Source of the DNA: Proteus hauseri ATCC 700826
GTDB lineage: Bacteria; Pseudomonadota; Gammaproteobacteria; Enterobacterales; Enterobacteriaceae
NCBI RefSeq assembly: GCF_001654965.1
Contig: NZ_LXEV01000011.1
Span: 186,001-250,000 of the forward strand
Direction: 5' to 3'
DNA length: 64,000 bases
Shown here: piece after piece, positions 1 through 6,181 of the stretch
Layout of the letters: each line of letters starts with the position of its first letter
Position numbering within the stretch: the stretch's first letter is position 1
The notes under the pieces: model-generated
Databases searched by the model: none
What the model saw: only the letters and a program-made list of their open reading frames with translations
Told to the model about the DNA's origin: nothing
Translations under genes and position numbers: made by a program

Positions 1-172
1 CTTGACCTTTCTCAAAATTTGATAGATCAGCAACATTTTCGACATCATCAGACAAAAGCAAAGGGTTAAACCATAGGTCTTGTGCAGATGAACTAAAACT
101 GACAATATAAACAATAAAAGCATAAGTAATATTATACTTAGTACTTTTCTTTAATTTGTGATCTTCTCTCAT
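1..172 (-). CDS. Fimbrial outer-membrane usher, N-terminus only (cut by window edge)
   Basis: The reverse strand from the ATG at 172 runs open to the window edge (57 codons). It shows a basic, hydrophobic signal region (about residues 8-34) followed by the mature start LWFNPLLLSDD and then VADLSNFEKGQ. This is the usual usher N-terminus (F-N-P-x-x-L, V-A-D-L-S-x-F), which recruits chaperone-subunit complexes before pilus assembly at the outer membrane. It lies 30 nt downstream of the chaperone gene on the same strand, so it is the fourth gene of this operon. The rest of the protein (about 780 residues) is outside the window, so its integrity cannot be judged. Confidence 0.85.
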   Translation of the reverse strand, partial: MREDHKLKKSTKYNITYAFIVYIVSFSSSAQDLWFNPLLLSDDVENVADLSNFEKGQ

Positions 173-202
173 AATGCATCCAGCCCATCCGTATAGAAAT
201 TT

Positions 203-901
203 TTATATTTTCTTTGTATTCCTTGGAGTCATAGAACCATAATCGTTAATGGTTTCATAACTAACTTCATTAGTTGATTTTAAGCTGAATTTAATAGGGA
301 TATTTGCCTGACCTAAAGGCTCTACCATTATATTATTCAGTTCATTATCATTTATTTTTAATTGAACGATGGTCACGAATACAGGTGAGGGGTTTTTTAT
401 TGTTAACGAGTTATTAGCAATAGAAAACTCTAATTTATTAGGCGCTTCTTCTAATGCTTTTAACAACCCTTCAGGTCGATAAAACATTTTTATTCTATTT
501 GTAATAGAAAACTGAAGTATTTTTTTATCAGCATCTTTTTTATCAGAAGCCGGTATTGATTTAACATTTACCCAAAATAAAGATTCTCTATCTTTAGGTA
601 ATTCCACATTTTTTTTATTAAGAATAAGTAAATTATTTTCTTTTTTTCCTTGCATCATAAAAAGAGGAGGTGTGATAACGAATTGATCACTTCTTTCTCC
701 ATCTTTATTTTCTATCCATGATTGAATAAGATAAGCATCCTCATCTAAGCTAGTGCTAACAGGTAATATGACTTGCTCTTTATCTATTGGAAAAACAACC
801 CTTGTTGTGCCTAAAGATACGCCTGCCTGTGTCGATAATGACACACTCATCATTCCTATAATTAGTACTATAGTTTCAATAATTTTATTTTTGAATATCA
901 T
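203..901 (-). CDS. Periplasmic fimbrial chaperone (PapD-like)
   Basis: This 232-residue protein has a signal peptide ending near SLSTQA|GVSLG and the two-Ig-domain signature of pilus chaperones: GTTRVVFP at the N-terminus (G1/F1 strands), a central L-P-K-D-R-E-S-L-F-W-V-N segment, and NRIKMFYRP. In the family the conserved Arg (TTR) and Lys (RIK) anchor the C-terminus of the pilus subunit for donor-strand complementation. It is third in a minus-strand operon after the major pilin and a minor subunit, and before the usher. In mrp-type operons the usher precedes the chaperone, so this operon has a different order. Confidence 0.92.
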   Translation of the reverse strand: MIFKNKIIETIVLIIGMMSVSLSTQAGVSLGTTRVVFPIDKEQVILPVSTSLDEDAYLIQSWIENKDGERSDQFVITPPLFMMQGKKENNLLILNKKNVELPKDRESLFWVNVKSIPASDKKDADKKILQFSITNRIKMFYRPEGLLKALEEAPNKLEFSIANNSLTIKNPSPVFVTIVQLKINDNELNNIMVEPLGQANIPIKFSLKSTNEVSYETINDYGSMTPRNTKKI

Positions 902-921
902 TTAAGTTTCCAACTTTATTT

Positions 922-1455
922 TTACTGATAGCTGATAAGTAGATCCGCAACAATTTCTGGAGTAAGCTCTCGCTTTTCTTTTTTAAGTAGACGGTATTTT
1001 GCAATTAAATAAAATTCAACGGCATCGTCCATTGACTGATAATTAGGATCAAAGTCTGAATTAACAACAAGCAGGTTTTTATTATGATCAAAAAGAACAA
1101 CACCTGTATGGTGTTTTATATTGCCATCATATTTCACCATTAAGACTTCTTGATTTGTAGAAGACACTTTATTAAATGAGACAATAACGCCATCCGAGAT
1201 GTATCTTTTACATCCTTTAAGTGTAAATGAATATTTTAATAAATTTATAATGTCTTTTTCTTGCTTTATATTTGAATCAATAATTCGTTCAAGATCTCTC
1301 TCTTGATAATCTCCACTAATATCTAATTGGCATGCAGAATTAACAATACTTCCATGAAAGAAAGTAAACCCACTCGTCTTTGCATTTAGATTACCACTTT
1401 TAGCATTCCCTAAAAGTGGTAAAGCTAATGCAAATATGAAAATTAAAATTCTCAT
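922..1455 (-). CDS. Minor fimbrial subunit (MrpB-like position)
   Basis: A 177-residue secreted protein with a signal peptide (cleavage about LLGNA|KSG), a Cys pair (SACQLD near residue 43 and LKGCKRY near residue 81) and a weak pilin-domain C-terminus ending in Tyr-Gln. It follows the major pilin with only 17 nt between and is not separated from it by a hairpin, unlike the other two fimbrial operons in this window. By position it corresponds to MrpB-type minor subunits, which in mrp fimbriae act as an assembly terminator or anchor. That role is inferred from position only; the sequence is divergent. Confidence 0.75.
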   Translation of the reverse strand: MRILIFIFALALPLLGNAKSGNLNAKTSGFTFFHGSIVNSACQLDISGDYQERDLERIIDSNIKQEKDIINLLKYSFTLKGCKRYISDGVIVSFNKVSSTNQEVLMVKYDGNIKHHTGVVLFDHNKNLLVVNSDFDPNYQSMDDAVEFYLIAKYRLLKKEKRELTPEIVADLLISYQ

Positions 1456-1472
1456 ATCTGCCTTACAATCAA

Positions 1473-2018
1473 TTAATCATATTGAACGTTAAATGTAGCT
1501 ACGGCATTTGCTTGCCCAGCTTGTACAGTATCACCTGTAGAAATATAACGAGCAGTTAAAGGAATAATATTTCGGCCATTAACTAATGCAGTTTTAGCGC
1601 CAAATGTACTACCATCAACTTTTAAGTTAACACCGCTTTGGTCAATAATGTTGATACCAACATTTTTTGCTGAACCATCAGTAGTACCAGAAAGAGCCAA
1701 AATATCAGTAGCTGTAGAAGTTTGACCTAAGAATGAAAAAGCTACATTTTTTGCAATAGCAACATCGCAATTATTTAAAGTAATATTAAAATCTTTAGCG
1801 TCCGATTTGTCACCTTTAGCTGCGAAGGCTGCCGTTCTTACTTGGCCCATTTCAACAGTTTGGTTCATCGACTCACTATCAACAGAACAACCAGCAGCAA
1901 CAATCTGGCCAACAAAATGCACTGTACCACCACTTACGGTTACAGTTGCAGCATTAGCATATCCAGCAAACGCCAGGGTTAATACTGCAGCTAGACCAGA
2001 TACTTTTAATAATTTCAT
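1473..2018 (-). CDS. Major fimbrial subunit (type 1-like pilin)
   Basis: A 181-residue pilin with signal peptide (MKLLKVSGLAAVLTLAF, cleavage after YANA) and an N-terminal extension TVTVSGGTVHFVGQI for donor-strand exchange. It has the conserved disulfide Cys (AAGCSVD and LNNCDVA) and a C-terminal beta-zipper motif ending ATFNVQYD with the penultimate-type aromatic. I chose the ATG at 2018 rather than the GTG at 2027 because AAAGGTG sits 6 nt before it. First structural gene of a minus-strand fimbrial operon; the upstream spacer carries a 17-bp inverted repeat and then an MrpJ-like regulator gene. Confidence 0.93.
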   Translation of the reverse strand: MKLLKVSGLAAVLTLAFAGYANAATVTVSGGTVHFVGQIVAAGCSVDSESMNQTVEMGQVRTAAFAAKGDKSDAKDFNITLNNCDVAIAKNVAFSFLGQTSTATDILALSGTTDGSAKNVGINIIDQSGVNLKVDGSTFGAKTALVNGRNIIPLTARYISTGDTVQAGQANAVATFNVQYD

Positions 2019-2075
2019 TTTTAACACCTTTTATTAGTTATGAATAAATATAAACATGATTATTTACCAGACAAA

Positions 2076-2121
2076 AAATATCACTATATATATAAAATCT
2101 AATTGATTTTATATATATAGT
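2076..2121 (-). terminator. AT-rich 17-bp perfect stem-loop with T tract, between regulator and pilin
   Basis: Arms 2083-2099 and 2105-2121 are perfect inverted repeats (actatatatataaaatc) with a 5-nt loop. Read on the minus strand the stem is followed by GATATTTTTTG, a T6 tract. It sits after the MrpJ-like gene and before the pilin ATG, so it could stop regulator transcripts or attenuate read-through into the fimbrial genes. The stem has almost no GC, which weakens it as an intrinsic terminator; an operator role is the alternative. Confidence 0.5.
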
Positions 2122-2219
2122 ATTATCAACGTATTCTAAATAATTTTATTAAATAGCGGCCATGCCAAATAAATGGAAAAATAGAATTTTAAAACTTCTT
2201 TGATAACTCTTTTTGTTCT

Positions 2220-2495
2220 TTATATGATTACATCAATGTTATTTATATCAGTATTTTTATAGATGACTTCTCTAATATAATCATCCCATGTCAAACCTAA
2301 TACAGTTAAGCATTGATTTAACATAGTGATGGACAAAATATTTTTTCCAGTTTCATATCTAGAAACTTGTTGCTGACTAATGAAAAGTAAACTACCAAAT
2401 AAAACACCGTTCCACCCTTTACTAATACGATGTTTTTTTATAAATGCTCCTGTTTTGATATTTAAGTCAATAACATCATTAGTATTGTTATTCAT
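2220..2495 (-). CDS. MrpJ-like fimbrial transcriptional regulator (XRE-type HTH)
   Basis: A 91-residue helix-turn-helix protein. The region GAFIKKHRISKGWN to VLGLTWDDYI spans a lambda-repressor-like fold, and the recognition helix reads ISQQQVSRYETGKN. The SQQQ-SRYE signature is characteristic of the MrpJ family of Proteus, which represses motility while fimbriae are made. The start has a good ribosome site (TAGGAG, 7 nt before ATG). It lies about 200 nt upstream of a pilin gene on the same strand, whereas MrpJ itself is encoded at the 3' end of its operon. Its target genes are inferred, not shown. Confidence 0.85.
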   Translation of the reverse strand: MNNNTNDVIDLNIKTGAFIKKHRISKGWNGVLFGSLLFISQQQVSRYETGKNILSITMLNQCLTVLGLTWDDYIREVIYKNTDINNIDVII

Positions 2496-2989
2496 TTAAT
2501 TTCTCCTACTTAATGTATTTTGCCAGCAATAAGATATATAATTTTTGCTAATTAATAGATTAAGTATTTCTACTGGAATATATATTTCTATATTTAACTT
2601 AAGGAAACTATATACAATTAAAAAATATCTTTAAAGACGATAATACCGATCAATAACTCTCATATGATAGCTATAGACTATCAAAATTGCTTTAATGATC
2701 GTCAAAACAGATCAAAGTAATAACACAAGTCAACTAATCAGAAGTTAGTATACTGATTTATAAATAAATTTTATTTAATATTGAAAATGGATTTATTGTA
2801 TTTAATAATATTTTTAACAAAAAAATATCATCGTTTTAACGGTGGGAATTTATTAGAAATAGTTTGTTACAAATGAAATTAAATAATATCTAAATAAGAG
2901 AGTCAATATAAGATTGGTATTTAAAATGTTTAAAATGATAATAAGAAAAGTATGAGATAAATTAATTTTTATATATTTTTTAAGATGCA

Positions 2990-3081
2990 GTGATAAGTAT
3001 AGTTCTTATTTTGATGAGGTGATGATAAGGGTTATTCTTATTTTGATTAGTTAGTGATAAGTATTATTCTTATTCCGATTA
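2990..3081. repeat. Three tandem imperfect repeats, each with palindrome ATAAG-N7-CTTAT
   Basis: Copies begin at 2990, 3019 and 3054. In each, ATAAG and CTTAT are inverted halves separated by exactly 7 nt. The left halves start at 2993, 3025 and 3057, so the period is exactly 32 bp, close to three DNA turns. That regularity suggests three operator sites bound on one face of the helix. The array lies about 500 bp upstream of the MrpJ-like start. No protein can be assigned from sequence alone. Confidence 0.6.
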
Positions 3082-3194
3082 AAAGAGTATCAATAGGTCT
3101 TAGAATGAAATTTATAAGAGAAGATTAATACAACCTAATAAATTGAAAAAAAAACATAATTATAGAAAACAAAACGCTAACCATAGGTGAGTTT

Positions 3195-3223
3195 ACTTAC
3201 CTCATTATTAATAATAGGTAAGT
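3195..3223. promoter_or_regulatory. Palindromic element with AGGTAAGT core
   Basis: acttacct and aggtaagt (arms of 8) flank a further self-complementary attatt/aataat pair, with one bulged C. A third related half, AGGTGAGT, lies immediately upstream at about 3185-3192. A similar core is found again at 4225-4242. Possible operator; function unknown. Confidence 0.35.
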
Positions 3224-3349
3224 TAATGACAAAGTAAGCGAGAGCATAGTTGTTCTGTAAATAGAATTGATGAAGGTGTTTTATAGTAGAAATTAGTAGG
3301 TAATAGAATTATTGAAAGCTGAGTATATGACTTGTTTATTTTTCTAAAA

Positions 3350-4153
3350 ATTTTAGTACAGTCAATCGATGATTTTAACCAATCTGATTTAGATGCTTAT
3401 TAGTACTAGATAGCACCAAATTTGATCCTAGGTCTTACCCGCTGTGTATAAAATGAGCTAGTTCAATCTATGCTTAGTAGCCGTAAATTATCTTTTCACT
3501 CTTTTTTGCCTCCCAAAGATGAACGTTCCTTAATCACTCAGGTTAAGTTTTAGTTAGTGCAAACGAAAACTAAAAAACTTAGTGATAGGATCAGGATCGT
3601 GGAAATTTACACACTCAAGGTTTTGTCATTTGCAAAATACGTATAGAGATATTGAAGTAGGAATTATTCATCCAGTAAGTACTGAGGTGTCATTTGTGAT
3701 AATCATTAATTGTATCCGCAGATGATTTTGCTAGTGAAGCACTGTTTGAATAAGAAACGTTAGTTAGTTCAGCGCGATTTCTTGTTGATGTAACCATGAC
3801 TTTTAATCGGGGTAATTATAAAGATAGTATTGAGGGATAGTTGCTTGGTGATAGACCTCAAAAGATAATGATTTGCATTTGGTTGATACTTCTCAACCAA
3901 TATCTTTTAAATGGCCAATACGTGGTCAAGATTAAAAATCTCATCGCTATTTGTGCATAATTTAGACGCTTGGCTAAAAAAACAATTTTATGAAATTGAA
4001 TTTAGTCATCAGACTAATTGGCTTGGTTAATGAAGTTAGTCCTAAATATTTGTGCACTTACTAGATTTGTACGTCAGATAAATTATTTAATAACTATATG
4101 ATGTAGGCTGTGGCGGTGAGTTTGAAGATAAAGGCAAGATAGAAAAATCATGA
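3350..4153 (+). pseudogene. Heavily decayed unidentified coding relic
   Basis: Reading across frames recovers continuous protein-like segments: MLSSRKLSFHSFLPPKDERS (from 3470, in frame with NQSDLDAY from about 3377), then GNLHTQGFVICKIRIEIL, HPVSTEVSFVI, SSARFLVDVTMTFNRGNYKD, DNDLHLVDTSQPISFKWPIR, LFVHNLDAWLKKQFYEIEF and GGEFEDKGKIEKS before a TGA at 4151-4153. These are broken by several in-frame stops (for example at about 3401, 3407 and 3551) and at least four frameshifts. It looks like roughly the last 260 residues of a once-real protein. I do not recognise the family. Confidence 0.55.
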
Positions 4154-4224
4154 AAGCAGTATCGTCAATAAACTATGGATACAGTTAATGATGATTGTTC
4201 TTTAATTATTATCAATATTAACCT

Positions 4225-4242
4225 ATAGGTAATATTACCTAT
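4225..4242. promoter_or_regulatory. Perfect 18-bp palindrome ataggtaatattacctat
   Basis: The 18 bases are fully self-complementary and overlap a second small palindrome, acctataggt (4221-4230). The AGGTAA/TTACCT core also occurs at 3195-3223 in the same non-coding region. It lies about 700 bp before the pilin start, so a direct promoter role is uncertain. Confidence 0.35.
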
Positions 4243-4934
4243 TTTTTATTTGTCTTTAATTAATGTAAGCAATACTACTTAATATTTAATTGTTTCTCCA
4301 ATGCGATTAGATATTTCATTTAAATATAGACTTTATCATCAATGATATTTTAAGATAAATACTATTTACAGGTTATTATTATTTTTTATTTTTCATGCTA
4401 ATTGTTTCAATTATGTTTAAATTTGTATATTTATGTTTATTTTACTCCCTCGGTGTGTAAATTTGATCATTTTTATTTATTTTTAATGTGCAAGAATAAT
4501 CTTAATTTTATATAAAACATCCAGAACTTAATCATATTTAGAGTGTCTTTATTTTATTCTCTCTTCGTAAGTAGATTATCTTATTTTGTTTGATAGTGTT
4601 AAGTATTGTTTTTTTACTCGTTTTTTGAGTTGATTAATTTTTTATACCATCTGAATTATTTGATCCATATTATAATCTATCAGTTCATTGTAAATATACT
4701 TAATTGAAAATAAGTTTTTCAAGGATTAATATATTTGCAACAAGATTTGGTGATTAAATTAATAATTAAAGTTAATTCTTATTATTAATTTTCATTAAAT
4801 TTAATTATTTTTTGTAGATTGGATTTTTTATTATTCTATATGTAAATCTTGATTATTTTTTAATTAATACGGGTTTTGATATTTTAAAAAAATGACGTCA
4901 TGTCAGATATTAACTTACTTTTGAGGTATTCATA

Positions 4935-5489
4935 ATGACATTCAATAAATTAAGCATCGTTGGCGCTGCTGTTGCTTTATCTTTAGCTTCTTTTGGCTCA
5001 ATGGCTGAAAATAATGGTGTAATTAACTTCGTAGGTTCAGTTGTTGATTCTCCATGTAATATTGCTGATGAAAGTTTAAACCAAACTGTTAAATTTGGCG
5101 AAATTTCACGTGTGTTCTTAGAACAAGGTAATGAAAGAGAAAAAGCTTTCACTATTAAATTAGAACAATGTAATTTCGACAAATTCAAAAAAGATGACCA
5201 AGGTGCATGGTTACCTGTTAAGACTATGAAAATCCAATTTGATGGACGTTCATATGCTGATACAACCAACACTCTGTTAGCAACTGACAGAGCTAAAGAA
5301 AACAACGTTGGTATCGCTATCGATACTTACAAATTTGGTGAAGCAGCAGATATTTTATCAAAAATTCGTAACAAACAAGGTACTAACGTACTTGAGTTTA
5401 CTGCTTTAGCAAAAGCTGTTGACGTTACTAAAGATGTTAAAGAAGGCGAATTCTCTGCTATCGCTGACTTCCGTATTTCATACGAATAA
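4935..5489 (+). CDS. Major fimbrial subunit (MrpA-like)
   Basis: A 184-residue pilin: signal peptide to about SMAEN, donor strand region GVINFVGSVVDSPCNI, paired Cys (SPCNIAD and LEQCNFD), and a C-terminal zipper FSAIADFRISYE. TGAGG precedes the ATG by 7 nt. It heads an eight-gene plus-strand operon arranged like mrpA to mrpH. Unlike the pilins of the other two operons it is rich in Lys and Glu, so its surface charge is probably different. The upstream 300 bp is very AT-rich; no local recombinase or clear invertible promoter is visible. Confidence 0.93.
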   Translation: MTFNKLSIVGAAVALSLASFGSMAENNGVINFVGSVVDSPCNIADESLNQTVKFGEISRVFLEQGNEREKAFTIKLEQCNFDKFKKDDQGAWLPVKTMKIQFDGRSYADTTNTLLATDRAKENNVGIAIDTYKFGEAADILSKIRNKQGTNVLEFTALAKAVDVTKDVKEGEFSAIADFRISYE

Positions 5490-5498
5490 TGCACCAAT

Positions 5499-5529
5499 AT
5501 ATGTATAGGGGATATTCCCCTATACATAT
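5499..5529 (+). promoter_or_regulatory. Intercistronic hairpin after the major pilin gene
   Basis: Perfect 13-bp arms (atatgtatagggg, 5499-5511, and its complement 5517-5529) with a 5-nt loop lie between pilin and minor subunit genes. There is no long T tract. The position is typical of hairpins that protect or partly terminate the pilin message, so that pilin outnumbers the other subunits. Confidence 0.7.
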
Positions 5530-5547
5530 TTATCTAATGGTAATGAG

Positions 5548-6135
5548 ATGATGAATTTTAATAAAAATAAGTATCTAACTATTTTAAATATGATGGGAGT
5601 ACTATTTTTTGCATCATCGGTCTCTTTTGCTTTTGATGACACGGCTGAGCCTAAAGTTCTGAAAGCAAATGCAACATTATCGGGATCAGTTATTGCATCA
5701 CCTTGCTCTATAAAAATGGAAGATCGTTATCAATACATCGACTTTTCGGATATTGCACTATCGATGATTGATAATAAAGTAAAAAGGGAAAGTTTAAGGA
5801 AAAGCTTTTATATAAGATTATCGGGTTGTGTTAGTCAATATAGTAATACAGACAAAAAATCATTAAATATTCAGTTTAATGGATTAGAAGCAAATAATGA
5901 TTCTATATTTTCAATGTCTGGCAACTCACAAGGGCTTGGGTTTTATATTTTAGATGAAGATGGAAATATTATTCCTCCTAATCGGCCTTATTATATTGAT
6001 CATCTTATATATCGCGGTCAAGATGCGAAAAAAGATCCGGAATTGAAGTACCAAGTGGAACTTGCTTTTACAAATCAAATTATTGAAGCAGGTAAATATT
6101 CTGCATTTGTTTATTTTTCAATTGATTATAAATAA
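5548..6135 (+). CDS. Minor fimbrial subunit (MrpB-like)
   Basis: A 195-residue secreted subunit with signal peptide ending about SVSFA|FDD, a pilin N-terminal strand KANATLSGSVIASPCSI, a Cys pair (SPCSI and LSGCVSQ), and C-terminus KYSAFVYFSIDYK. It sits second in the operon, after the pilin and its hairpin and before the usher, the place of mrpB. Minor subunits of this class are incorporated at low copy, probably at the pilus base. TAATGAG provides a weak ribosome site. Confidence 0.82.
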   Translation: MMNFNKNKYLTILNMMGVLFFASSVSFAFDDTAEPKVLKANATLSGSVIASPCSIKMEDRYQYIDFSDIALSMIDNKVKRESLRKSFYIRLSGCVSQYSNTDKKSLNIQFNGLEANNDSIFSMSGNSQGLGFYILDEDGNIIPPNRPYYIDHLIYRGQDAKKDPELKYQVELAFTNQIIEAGKYSAFVYFSIDYK

Positions 6136-6181
6136 ATAACCATTTTATTTTCGCTTGGTCACATTATCACGGTGGATGGAT

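Larger units (their letters stand above)
2496..4934. other. 2.4-kb AT-rich region without an intact gene
   Basis: Between the MrpJ-like gene (minus) and the next pilin gene (plus) I find no intact ORF with start and ribosome site. It holds three evenly spaced palindromes (2993-3073), two palindromic elements with an AGGTAA/TTACCT core (3195-3223 and 4225-4242), a coding relic with many stops and frameshifts (3350-4153), and very AT-rich upstream sequence before the pilin at 4935. The profile fits a promoter/control region that also absorbed a decayed gene. Confidence 0.7.

Noticed and set aside
1807-2037. 76-codon plus-strand frame over the pilin gene
   Set aside because: Antisense shadow of a pilin with clear signal peptide and Cys pair; no ribosome site.
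4892-4901. ATGACGTCAT palindrome just upstream of the pilin at 4935
   Set aside because: Ten-base palindrome only; it resembles a eukaryotic CRE site, which has no meaning here, and there is no repeat of it nearby.
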